A stretch of 64,000 bases of DNA from Sipunculus nudus (Eukaryota > Annelida > Sipuncula > Golfingiida > Sipunculidae): the NCBI GenBank assembly GCA_026874595.1, contig CM049316.1:69739676-69803675 (forward strand), in the 5' to 3' direction. Shown here in pieces: positions 1-11,522 of this stretch; positions within the stretch are counted from its first letter, which is position 1, and every line of letters starts with the position of its first letter. Both the position numbers and the translations under genes were made by a program. The notes beneath the pieces were generated by a model, which saw only the letters and a program-made list of their open reading frames with translations, made no database searches and had not been told where the DNA came from.

Positions 1-117
1 TGTGACTGGATTGCTGATGTCAGCAGCCCACAACCAGATTCCAAGTGCCAGCTATGCCAGCAGCATGGGCACCTGGCTAACAAGTGTCGCATGTTCAACA
101 CAACACAGGGAAACTAA
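1..117 (+). pseudogene. Retroelement Gag nucleocapsid tail (partial, CCHC knuckle)
   Basis: Frame 1 is open from the window edge to a TAA at 115-117. It encodes a classical CCHC zinc knuckle, C-X2-C-X4-H-X4-C (CQLCQQHGHLANKC), typical of retroelement nucleocapsid RNA binding. The protein begins outside the window. The protease-like frame that follows overlaps it in the -1 register from about position 84, as in a gag/pro junction. It could be a Ty3/gypsy-class relic or a domesticated gag; no LTR was recognised nearby. Confidence 0.6.
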
Positions 118-689
118 GACAACCCAACAGGCCAGGAGCACAGTCTTTTGGGGGTGAAGGAGCAACGTGTGCTCAAGTCAGTCATCCGTCAGCCAGTGTG
201 AAGAGGCCACATGGTAACTATAATCAAACAACTAGTCAGGATGATAGTTCATATTCAGATTTTGATAGCATATATGATGAAAATGAAGGGAATGAATTAT
301 TATATTTAAATGTCAGGATAGGAAATAAGCCTGTTGCAGCATTAATAGATACAGGAAGCAATATTAATATCATGTAATTTTCTCTTTATCAGTGTCTACC
401 ATCTAATACAAAAACAAAGCTAGCTCCAGGGTCATTCGATACTGTAACAGTGGCTGACAATCAGAGCGTCAGTGTTTTAGGTTCAGCTAGGGTGAAAATC
501 AAGTTCCCATATAGTGAACATTCCATTCCAGTATATGTACTACAGTCGTCATCCATCCTTTTATCATTGGGTCTAAATATTCAGAATGAACCCTCACAAA
601 AGGCCATATGGGTTAAGTGGTCAAGTCTCGATAAGGATGCTAAAGAAATGGTAACCAATTCTCCAGTCCCTCAGATACCAAATGATTAA
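84..689 (+). pseudogene. Retroviral-type aspartic protease relic with one in-frame stop
   Basis: One reading frame runs from about 84 to the stop at 687-689 and is interrupted only by a TAA at 375-377. Before that stop it reads LYLNVRIGNKPVAALIDTGS, a pepsin-clan strand and active-site loop with the catalytic Asp at 348-350. After it, hydrophobic strands resembling the second half of a clan AA protease continue (VYVLQSSSILLSLGLN). No reverse transcriptase follows. I infer a decayed gag-pro fragment. A domesticated gag-pro gene with a recoded stop is less likely. The upstream ATG is absent; the open frame begins with GTG and probably depends on the gag frame. Confidence 0.55.
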
Positions 690-2574
690 TTTTGTATTTC
701 TATATTTTGTTACCCTAGTAGATGGACATATGTGTCTCAAACTATGTTATTATTAAGTATGACTTGTTTCAGTTACTGTGAAAGGGGAAATCAGTATATT
801 GTTTATATGTATATGTTTTATTATTATGTTTGTGTAACGATGGACATCACTGATTTTGAATCTTTGGGAAGGCTGAATTTAATACCTATTTGGTGATGGA
901 ACAGAATCCATTATGATTCACTAGAAATAACTCGCAAGTAAAACCATGACATACCTGTTCTGACACTTGATGGGATTGTATGGATGAGCTGAGAGGGGAC
1001 TAGGCGCCATCCGAGCATTTGTGTTGAGCTTGAGTCGCTAATATATCCCTGATTGTTAGAATTCAGATATGGTGGTTATTAAAATTTAGGTGTTCCGAGT
1101 CACCGCTAGTTTACGTTCCTATTTCTTAATTCTGTAAATGTTCACATTTATTCCTCAGCCTAATCTCATACTAAGTATGGTAATGAAGAACCATTATCTT
1201 GATCAGTGTGTTGCTTCGTTGACATGAATTGACATGTGGTTTATGTATTGAAGGTTTGAAGTTTTCTATGTATCAATCTTGAGATAGATTGTTTTGTACT
1301 GCTATAGACAACTGTCTGGTAGGGACCAGAGAAACAGTTTGTCAAGGTCGTCGAATGTAATATTTACTGAAGGTCTATTGTGTCTGAGTAACATGCAGTA
1401 TAATGTTATCTGTATCTTGTGCACAGTTAAAGGGATAGGATCAACTGTGGTCTCATGCAAATATTTGTATGTCTGTGTCATGTTTCTTTATCAATCTTTC
1501 ATAATGTTTATATCTATTATAATGCGTAGATTCAGTTATTGTCTTCAGCTTACTTGTTTTAAAAGCTGTTCAATAAGTATTTATCATTGTTCACTGACCA
1601 TGGGTTAAATTGTAATGACAATTTAAATTTTGTGGGGCCCATGTTATGATTATAGGATATGGTCAGTTAACAATGCTAATCATAATTAGATGATACAGTA
1701 CTGATTGACATGTTTGTTTACTTTACTTTGTTTAATTAGAGATAGTATATCACTTTTCTTCATAATGTTTTATATATATTATTTGAAAGAATGATACATG
1801 GCTTATAGAAGCTTGTAGCTGCTAGTCCAGCCCGTGTCATGGATTTAAGACACCAGATGGATCCATGAATCTAAGACACTAGGTCAGTTAATTAGATGTT
1901 ATATCTGTTTCTTCTGTTATCACATATTTGTCCACTGTACCAGATTCTATTAAATATGCCACCCAGAGTTTGTATAGCACAGCCTGGCATTTGTGTGACT
2001 GTCCGTCTTTTAGGGGAGAGCAAATTACCAGTACCAAGCTTAAAATCTTGTTGTCAGAATTGGTTACAATGTCATTTGTTATTTAATTAAGTCTTGATTA
2101 AGTTTACTGTCTGGTAATTATGTTAAGATATTCAGATGTATGAATGCCTACAACTTTTTCTAGCTCCTGAATGGACAATCTTTAGTATTCAGGTCAAAAG
2201 CTTGTATTTTAATATTCAATAGGGTAACTTCAGGTATCTGGTTGGTTGAACTGATGGACAGACCTGTATATAAGCACAGCCAGATTTTACTCTGGGAGCA
2301 CTTCGGCATATTTTCTAAATTCATAAATGGCTCCGTTTCAATAGATTAGTTTTAAGGAAAGATCAACAGATCATAGTGTAGTTAGCAAGTTTCACTTTTA
2401 TTTTTTTTTTTTATGTTCTGCTGGAATGAACATTATTGTATGAATCATCAGAATAAATCTTCAGTTTTACCATAAAATTGGACTTTCATTGGACTTGTGT
2501 GAACAGGAAAGTGGAATGGAAACAAATCTGAATGCATTTTCAAACTTGAGCTAATTTCCCCGTTCCATTGGGAT
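690..2574. other. No gene recognised
   Basis: AT-rich sequence following the gag-pro relic. Short ORFs (for example about 104 codons at 1294-1608) lack domain signatures and look like chance. No LTR, tRNA or obvious terminal repeat was found. Confidence 0.5.
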
Positions 2575-2646
2575 CCTCAGGTGATGATAGAGAGGAGGGA
2601 ACGTAACATTCCTCAGGTGATGATAGAGAGGAGGGAACGTAACACT
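2575..2646. repeat. Tandem duplication, 36 bp x 2
   Basis: Two almost identical 36-bp units beginning CCTCAGGTGATGATAGAG occur back to back (2575-2610 and 2611-2646). The near identity suggests a recent slippage or local duplication. Confidence 0.9.
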
Positions 2647-2929
2647 AATTATTAAAAAAAAAAAACAAATTTTATTTTATTTTAACTCATCTTTTGTTGT
2701 TACAGTACATAGTATCTTAAAATTTTTATATGTAACATTTTAGTGATAGAAAATCTGCTGTATGATAAAGATGGATGCTGTTCAGAAAGAAGCCATTGTA
2801 TTAACTGGATTCTGTTCATTTGGACACTATGAAAATGGATGCTGATCATATAGACTCCATGGGTAGGGGTAAAAATGGCATAGGTAAAAATGGCACAAAT
2901 GTAAACTAGGAAAAATGACACACTGAAAG

Positions 2930-2969
<40 letters not shown>
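2930..2969. repeat. (TA)n microsatellite
   Basis: Nearly pure alternating TA for about 40 bp, with one CA interruption. Confidence 0.9.
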
Positions 2970-2972
<3 letters not shown>

Positions 2973-4510
2973 ACACCCCGAATATGTGATATTTATCTAT
3001 GATTATCATGTAATATATGTTCAAACAGCTTTCAGGAAAGAAACATGGAATTCCTCAGGGTTTGCAATTTTTGTTCAATGTATGACTGTGTGTTATCATA
3101 AGAACAAAATCAACTCGCATATGGATGAGAAGGTACTCACCTTATTAAACATTTCAGGGGCACCACCTGCACAGTTTTGGGATGGAAATAAGCATTTCCT
3201 ATTTATTTATGCATTGAATACAAATAAATGGACAGCATCAAATATATAGCTCATATCCATACTATTACAAGCAAGCAGAAAATTGTATACAAGACAACAA
3301 AGCGCAATGAAAATGAATGCTGATAATACATAGACTTCATTGTATTATCGACGCCATTGTCTGCATGCACACTACAGAAAGATGCCTAATTACAAATCAT
3401 ACAGTTCAGGTATTTTCTAAATGTTTCCAGAAAAAAGACCCATTTTAAATATAATCATGTTAAGTTTCAGATTATATTTTGTTTTATGTATTTCATGAGA
3501 ATGGGGGGGCTTTTGTTTCAGTTACCAAACAAATTAAATTTTAAATTGTCATGTGTAGTTTCAATGAAAGTAATATAAACTTAATTGTATTTTGCCATTG
3601 TAAATTACTCTATCATTCCTTAATATATAGTTAAACTTTAAGAACTTATATAAATTAATATTATAATTCAAAACATGAATAGATTTTTTTTTCAAATATG
3701 ATTTACCATATAGAACACTGTAATAACAAATTACAAAACATTAAATTTATTATGAAGATTGTTAAATTTTTTATAAATAATATATTTTTGACACTCAATA
3801 TTTTTTTAATTAAACAAATACATAAACTTAGGATGCAAAATATAATTACATAATAAGTATCATAATATGTATACACAGTGTGTTAAATAACGTTGTGACA
3901 ATATATTCATATATTCATACAATGGCGATATAATTTGATATTAAATTATATAATACTTGATCATATGATAAAATACTTTATAATGTATTATTATAATATA
4001 ATAAAAATTCCTAAAATATATAAACTACTAAAAATTATTGCTTGTCGGTTGGTGCAATGTGATTGACTTCCAAGTTTTATGCATTTTGAGCATTGTCTGT
4101 CACTTCCAGGTGACTTCCAACACATTAAATATACTTCAGTTTTCATGGTATTTTTTTGGTATAGCAAAGTAGGTCTATATCTTCCAGTTCGACACAAAAT
4201 GTCAATATGTTCATTATCTTTAATATTATCTTAAAAGTATAACAGATTCCTACTCCTGAGTTTATCTATTGCCTGATTTGTGTACACAATAAAGGAGGTT
4301 ATGACTGTTGTTGTTGTTATCTTAATACTACAGTAATACCAAAGCAGATAATCAGCTGACCACTGTGTACTCATCATTTGAGGTCTGGCACCAGCTCCAG
4401 ACACACTGATTGCCCTGGTAGCCCTTCTCCTCCCATGCCTCAGTCAGGCATGAAGCCCCATGATTGGCCAGATAAGGGGTAGCACAGTGGCCTGTACTGG
4501 TACAGCCCAG
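2970..4510. other. AT-rich, no gene recognised
   Basis: Very AT-rich between about 3400 and 4020. ORFs here are short and without recognisable domains. Around 3180 there is a GGAAATAAGCATTTCC-like string that resembles the hairpin at 6035-6069. Confidence 0.45.
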
Positions 4511-4546
4511 TGTCCTGTAGTAGTACACATGTACCACTACAGGACA
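4511..4546. repeat. 36-nt near-perfect hairpin
   Basis: TGTCCTGTAGT pairs with ACTACAGGACA, and GTAC with GTAC, around the loop ACAT. One A/C mismatch separates the two stem blocks. Confidence 0.85.
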
Positions 4547-6030
4547 GGGTAGCACTTCAAGTTCAGCCCCTACTCAGCTCAGATGACTTATAGTCAGCTA
4601 ACTAAAAACCAAAACAGACACGTCATCTTGCATCTTAATTGCCCAATAAATGTTTTATTTATTTTTATTTTCCCGTTATATTGACCTGATAGGATAATCC
4701 TGCAACTGAAATCTGCAGAACCGCCTCATTAATGTACCTTGTGTGCTACATATTGCTAATTACACTCATTATCGCTCAAACACCGTCAGCTGTGGAGGAG
4801 TGGGTACTTCAAAAGAATATTGCATGGATACCCTCAATTAGGACAATAACAGTTTTCACAAATGTAAGACATATTTGTTTTGAATTTTTTATTTTACATT
4901 TTAGTACATCAATACTGTTTCGAATGGGAAAGATTCGGATATATCAACGTTTATTAAGGCTAATCGTTGATCAAGTGCACATGCACCTGTTTACCTGTCG
5001 CACCTGGATTTTTACCTGTGCAGCATAAGCCCGACAGACCAACTAAACAGCAATTTTAATTTGGCAGGCCTTATTTCCACTCCCCCTTGTGATAAAAGCT
5101 GGTAAAGTCTTGAGTATTTTGGCAGTTTAACTTTAAGTGACCAAAACTTGGGTGTTTATTCTTTCCAGTGATAAACCTAGTTTAATAATTGCTTTTCTTG
5201 ACAAAATCCTCTCTCAAGTACTTCTATAGACACAACAGGGACAGCTGGGACACAGTTACACATTTCTAGAACCAAGTACTTTAAACAAGTTTTTTAGTTT
5301 TTATAGTGAAATTGATTTTTATTTCAATGCATTTAACATCAAAGTTTTAAACAATAATGATTTGCAGAGTTACCCCTGACAATTATATTACAATTATTTG
5401 TGACCAAAAATTTAAAAGACATATAGATTTATACTTTTTTTCTGCAGTGTCAAATAGATGTTTTGGTCTAGTTGTTTAATCATTTTGAAAAATAATATGT
5501 GGATCTTGAGTACTAACTTAAAGTAGCACATGAAGAGTGAGAGAATTTGACATTACTGGATAAACTGGCTGAGAGTGCTTATCAGTAGACTATTGGCACC
5601 TCATTAGTGAGCTCTGGTTTTGTGTCCATATGCTGAGACTGCATGGTGCAATCAGCTCTTGGCTCAGAATACAAGGTAAAGCCTAGACAGTTAAACTGGA
5701 CTGGCACCTGTACCCTGGTAGGTTGTTTCACTAATTTACCTAACCACTGATTTCATCTTAAACATTTTCACTGATGTTACTGTGGTGTCAAAATAGGCAA
5801 AAATTACTAGAACTTTGATTCAAAAAAACTATAAATGTTACATAGGGTGCTTTAGGCCATTGACTCTATGCTGAATAGATAGATATGCATCTCAAAGGTA
5901 AGCTAAATAACCTTCATGTTTTATTTTTATATATATTCATCAGTGTTATTCTATAGAGCTAGTTTAAATGAATATCTATTCTAACAAACACTTATCTGTT
6001 CCATCTAACATCATGGAGATAGGTAACTCC
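4547..6030. other. No gene recognised; scattered ACCTG/CAGGT motifs
   Basis: No coding signal. A short cluster at about 4984-5022 has four ACCTG strings, anticipating the denser array from 6.2 kb. At 5065-5090 a CTTATTTCCACTCCC string matches one arm of the 6035-6069 hairpin. Confidence 0.4.
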
Positions 6031-6032
6031 TA

Positions 6033-6091
6033 GGGGGAGTGGAAATAAGCATCCCTTATTTCCACTCCCTGGGGGAGTGGAAATAAGCACT
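6033..6091. repeat. Inverted plus direct repeat of GGGAGTGGAAATAAG
   Basis: GGGAGTGGAAATAAG at 6035-6049 and its exact reverse complement at 6055-6069 form a 15-bp stem with a 5-nt loop. A third, direct copy follows at about 6073-6087. A fourth, inverted copy lies near 5070. Confidence 0.85.
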
Positions 6092-6224
6092 TCCTTTTAT
6101 TTTTGCATGAAATGTTATCAACCAGAGTAGAGACAATTTTCCTGATTTTTATTTTAAAAAACCATCAGCGATTGTTTTTGCCTGCACATGTTAAAATCTA
6201 TTAATTTGACACAAAAAGGTATAT

Positions 6225-7490
6225 TACAGGTAACTAGATAATTAGTGCATTTTACACCCATAAATTATATATTTTGCACATTGCACAAGAATAAATAGTT
6301 TTGATTGCAATGTCGCTTATAACAAGTATAAAAATATAATTTAAACTTAAATTAAATTTAAAAAAGAATTTACCTTTATTTACCTGATCTTACCTGTGCT
6401 AGTGAGTATATTTTACAGGTAGCAATTACCAAAATTGAAATACACAAGTCTCGTGGCTGTGCAGTTGATTAAAAGATAGCTTCTGCATATTGTATTGACG
6501 ACTTCAAAAATTTCTTTTCGGGTTTTTTAAAATTAAAAGTTGTCTTTATATTCTGTACTTGCAAAGGTAATTAAATCTGTTTAAGATCAAAGGTATCATT
6601 TCAGGTAACCCAATAAATAGTGCAGTTAGTACCTGTAATTCATAAATTTACACATGGCACTCAAAATTAAGTTGTTTTTTTTTGTTCTCCCTTATAACAT
6701 GTATAAATATATACTTCATTACAAAAATAATTTACCTGTATTTACCTGAACTTACCTATACAGGTGGGTATATTTTTACGTGTAACCATAACCAAAATTA
6801 TCAATTTATGTTTTACATGTCTGAAAAAGATCAAAATATAATGGTTTTACATAGTTGACACTTGTTCAACCATATTCTTCTCCGCCACTATTCGGTATGA
6901 TTGTGTCACTGCCACAACAATTATATAAGTTGAAGAACAAAGGTTATCACACAGGTAACTTAATTACTGGACTTCAAAGCACTTTTTCTTATATAAAAAT
7001 GAATTATACAGTCAATAAATAGATAAGGTGTCAATTTATAAAAACTATAATGATGAACAAGGTGTTTGCGTACACATTTAGAAAATAAAATAATTTACCT
7101 TTACTTAGCTTCACTTACCTGTACAGGTAAACACATGTGTTACATGTTAATGAGTCACAAAATGTGCTGCTTGGGTCAGCAAGCTTTTCAGGTGAAAAAT
7201 ATTTGATTTCCACAGTAAAATCCAAATTTACTTGCACATTCTGGTTCGTCGGTGGTTCTCTTTCCATTATTAAACAAAATCATTTACCTTTTTCTTACCT
7301 TTAATTAATAATTACCTTAGAGTGAAAAAAAATCCTTAAATCTCCCTTTTTTTATAAAATGGTTAATGGGTTACCTGGACTGGATGAAGGGGTCACTTTG
7401 CTGATAAACATGAGTGGAAATACAGGTAGTTCAGATTTACCTGTTTTTACCTGTATATACCTTAGTTACATACATTCAAAACCAGGTATG
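6225..7490. repeat. Diverged ~360-bp tandem repeat rich in ACAGGTAA/TTACCTGT
   Basis: At least three diverged units begin with (A/T)CAGGTAAC at about 6227, 6603 and 6952. Each later contains a run of TTACCT(G/T) words and ends with ACAGGT(A/G). Unit starts are spaced about 376 and 349 bp. A fourth, weaker block lies at about 7275-7490. CAGGTA resembles both an E2-box and a splice donor, but neither role is shown by the sequence. Confidence 0.65.
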
Positions 7491-8945
7491 TAGAAAATAA
7501 ATAAAATAACATAAAGGAAATATACCTGACAGTAAATGCTGAAAATTTCACAAAGATACCGTTAATGGTTACTGAGTTAATGTCTCTTATATAGATTCAT
7601 GTCAAAATGTGGAAATATGCAAAATTAATCTGAACAGTAGGAGGTTGACAATCCGCAGGCTAATCTGAACCGTAAAGGGTTAAAGATATCATGATAATTT
7701 TTTTTTTAAATCGTCATGATATAAAAAAAATACTCTTATATCATCCGAACAATTTTAAGAAATTGTTAACAAATTCATTTTTGTAATCATTTTTAGCTCA
7801 GCTGACTATAAGTCATCTGAGCTAAAGTCATGGTCCATTGTCCGTCATCTGTCTGTCCGTCCGTAGATGTGGCACGTTTTGAAACCCAAAGACGTAGGAA
7901 TCCAAAATTCGGCATAATGTTAGATGTCCCAAAGATCTCCTACAAAGCCAAAAACCGGGTCTTTGCGACTTTTTTTCTATTGAGAAATTAAGGAAAAACC
8001 TCAATTTTATTTATTAAAAACTTATTTTCACACTTCAGGACTGCCTAATATCAAAACCACTCATCTGTTTTTTCTCATATTTACCATAAATATTTCTCTA
8101 TATAGTTCCTATGTACATGCTAGAAATTATGTCTGTATTATATAATTTAAAAAAGTTATGGTCCCAAACATAATGTAAAAAACAGGAAAGATATTTGATC
8201 ACTTAACACAAAACATGTTAAAGCTATGGACTTTTTTCCAGTAATATAACTTAAATTAATCAAAATTCAGGTGTATCCCCAAAATTTGATCAAAGTCTTT
8301 TATTTTTTTTTTTAAATATTAACAAAAAAAAAAAATTGGTACCTTAAATTTTGGCCAACTTTAACCATGGCACCTTTTTTTCCTGTAAGTACTGTGGATT
8401 TAATTTTCACAGGATGTTTTTGTTAGCATTTTGTCTGTTAACACCAAAAAAATTTGAAACCAGTTGATCAAAAACTGTAGATTTTATTCAAGTTTTCAAA
8501 CACCATGTAACATATTGTTTCCATCAAGCTAGTGTTATACAGTTTGAAAGAGCTCAGCTCCCCAGCTTCAGCTCTCAGTTCCTAAAATTTGGCCTACAAT
8601 TAGATGTCTCAAAAATCCCCTACCATGCCAAGAATTTGGTCACTAGGACTTAATACCTTCGAGATATTAATGAAAAATTTCATTTTTAGTTCAGCTGACT
8701 TTCAGTCATGCTGGGCTATAGCGATGGGTCTTTGTCCGTCGTCCTTCCGTCTGTCCGGCCGGCCGGCCATCCGTCCGTTAGCAGGGCACAAATCGTAACT
8801 GTAGGGGCTAGGGCCATGAACCCTATGCAGTCTTAGAGGTTATTAAAAGATCTCCTTGCAAACCTGAAATTAGGTCACTGCGACCTATATTCTCGAAGTT
8901 ATGGGGTGTGTTTGCACCCCCCAGAAATAACTCTTTGAGACAAAA

Positions 8946-9530
8946 TTTTCATCCCAAACCTTCCATCTTTCACATATAGCTCACCTACCAACAGGGGAAG
9001 AACCACAATTTTCTTAAGGTCAAAAGGTCAAAGGTCAAGGTCACAGGAGCCTCTTCTTTGAAAAGCCTTTGGATGCATTTTAAGCCAACCCTTTCATCCC
9101 AATTCTTTGATCTTTCACATATAGCTCACCTACTAAGTAGGAGAAGAATCCTATAGATTTTGAGGTCACAAGGTCAAAGGTCAGGGTCACAGGATCCACT
9201 TCTTTGAAAAGGTTGTGGACACATTTCAAGCTAGACTTTTCAATTCAAACCTTTCAGCACTGATATCGCTTCTCTGCCAACAGGGGAAAAGACCTGTTGA
9301 TTTTGAGGTCAAAGGTCAAGTTCACAGCACCCACTTCTTGCGTGGAGTCATTTTCAGGCAAACTTTTCAATCCGTACCTTCCATCTGTCTTCCATCATAT
9401 ATGGCTTACCTACCAATAAGGGAAGAAGCCTATTGATGTTGAGATCAAAAAGTCAAAGGTCAAGGTCACAATATTTAATTGTTCTAAATGCTTGTGAGCA
9501 TATTTCAAGTGTAACTGTTCAACCCAAACC
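8946..9530 (+). repeat. Tandem units with AGGTCA direct repeats (inside B1)
   Basis: Four diverged units of about 125-150 bp, plus a partial fifth. Each starts with TTTTCAxxCCxAACCTTxCA-like sequence and carries clustered AGGTCA hexamers. In the first unit AGGTCA occurs at 9017, 9025, 9032 and 9038, with spacings of 2, 1 and 0 bp. In the second, 9171 and 9178 form a DR1. Confidence 0.75.
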
Positions 9531-10798
9531 TTCAGTCTTTCACATATGCCACATCTATGCATCACTCAGTTTGACTCAAACTTCATATTTATGGGTCTTT
9601 TTGCTTGAATAAATAACTTATTGATTTTGGGGTCAGCTGGTCAGCAGGTTAAAGGTTGCAGGTCAAAGTAATTCACCCATTGGTTGCCAAGTAATTACAC
9701 CAGATTTAAGTGGTTAGTAGTTACCCATCATTTAGAAAAAAATCCAGTTGATATGTGGGCAAAAGGCCAAGGTCATAGGTCAGGGATGTTCACAATTACT
9801 TATTTTATAGACCATCTCTATTTTTCTTGTATATATAACCATCCCACTCCAGCTGGTACATCTCCCTGTGTGGCTGTAATTGTGAGTGACACTGGTGACA
9901 TATGACTCCCTTTTGTATCAGCCTATTAAGTGATAAGGCTCAGTGATAAGTACCTTGTTACTTCATAACAAAAACACTGTTGTCTGAATGCTTCAGCCAG
10001 GCATTAAGACTATGAGAGTATAGTATTAAGGTTTAGCTACTGATTTATAAGATGATGGGAACATTTTGCAGTTTATTTTATGGAATCCTAGCAATAAACT
10101 TAGTTTCCTAGATATCTGAATATTTTAATATATATATCACCACATATAAAAGCAAGTGTTTGTTCTCATAATATGTGGATGTGTACCTTGATTTAGGATG
10201 GCTTTTTGTTTTATTTCAAGACTTAGTCATGCTTTCTGCATTTCTTTTCTTTCAGGTTTGGCAGTTTACCTACCCTGCTGACCCCATTGAAAAGCAGAGT
10301 GATAATAAAAAATATTGGACTTACACTTTTTACAATTGCATATCTACAAATCTGATATGAGCGCCTGAACATGCCTTTTGAATTATTTTGGGCATTCATT
10401 ACTGGATAATTTGCCCCAAGTTTTGTCTCTTATTGGAGAATGTGGGATATCAAATGTCATACTTGTCAGAAATCCATTGTCTGCCAGTTAGCCACCTTAG
10501 AAATTCTTTCTTCAGTGCAGTTTCAGTAATTTTTCTTTAATGTTTGGTCCGATTTAGAGAATGTTTGTTGTCTGATTTCATACTTGTCAGAAGTCCAATA
10601 TGGCCACCAGGCAACCATCTTTTAATTCCTTTTGATCATATTATCTCAAGAACAGTTAAAGTGAATGCAGTTGGATGTATATTTATGTAATCTTGTAAAG
10701 GATTGGGTCAAATATTTCTGAATAAATATTACCATCATTTATAAAAGTGCAGTACAGTTGGCTTGTATTGAATAAAAATTCATACAGAAGCACCTGTT

Positions 10799-11522
10799 TC
10801 TCAATAATTGTATCTGCAAAAACAGAGTTAACGTTTATGCTGCAGACATCCAAGCTCATATCTCAGGAACCGTTTGACCGATTGAGCCAAAATTTTGCAT
10901 GTGTATAGATCTCACATAGCTCTGTATCATACGCAAAACTGGTGGCGCCACCTGCAGCCATTTTTGCACAGCTCCCCTCTATTTGTCTGCCATGGGATAA
11001 AATCACTCATATCTCTGCAGTGGTTTGACATGTCTGCCTAAAATTTTGCAGGTTTATACATCCCCGACAGCTCTCTTGATTTTATGACAGGTGGCGCCAC
11101 CTACATTCTTAATTTATGCAGCAGATATCCAAGCTTATATCTTGGGAACCGTTTGACCCAAAGTTTTGCATGTGTATAGTTCTCACATAGCTCTTTATCA
11201 TACGCAAAACTGGTGGCGCCACCTGCAGCCATTTTTGCACAGCGTCCATCTGTTTGTCTGCCAAGGGCAAATATCACTCATATACATATGTAGTGGTTTG
11301 ACTTATCTGCCTTAAATTTTGCATATGTATACAACTTGGACAGCTTTCTGGATTTTGTGGTAGGTGGCGCAACCTACATACACAATTGGACTGCAGACAT
11401 CCATGCTAATATGCAACACTTCACTCTATTTCCCCTTGCCACTCAATCCATGCCTCACTTCACCCGTTCCACTCTGATTTAGGCAGATACATGTAGTCGC
11501 TTGTCAACTACCCGTATTCTAG
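10799..11522 (+). mobile_element. Helitron-like non-autonomous element C1, nested in B1
   Basis: It starts TCTCAATAATTGTATCTGC. The 3' end has the hairpin GTAGTCG-CTTGT-CAACTAC, then CCGTATT and CTAG, followed by T. This is the canonical Helitron layout of 5'-TC, a 3' hairpin and CTAG|T. GTATCTGC near the 5' end is complementary to GCAGATAC near the 3' end. The body is a tandem array of modules each ending in GGTGGCGCCACCT. It shares its start, end and modules with C2. Confidence 0.75.
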
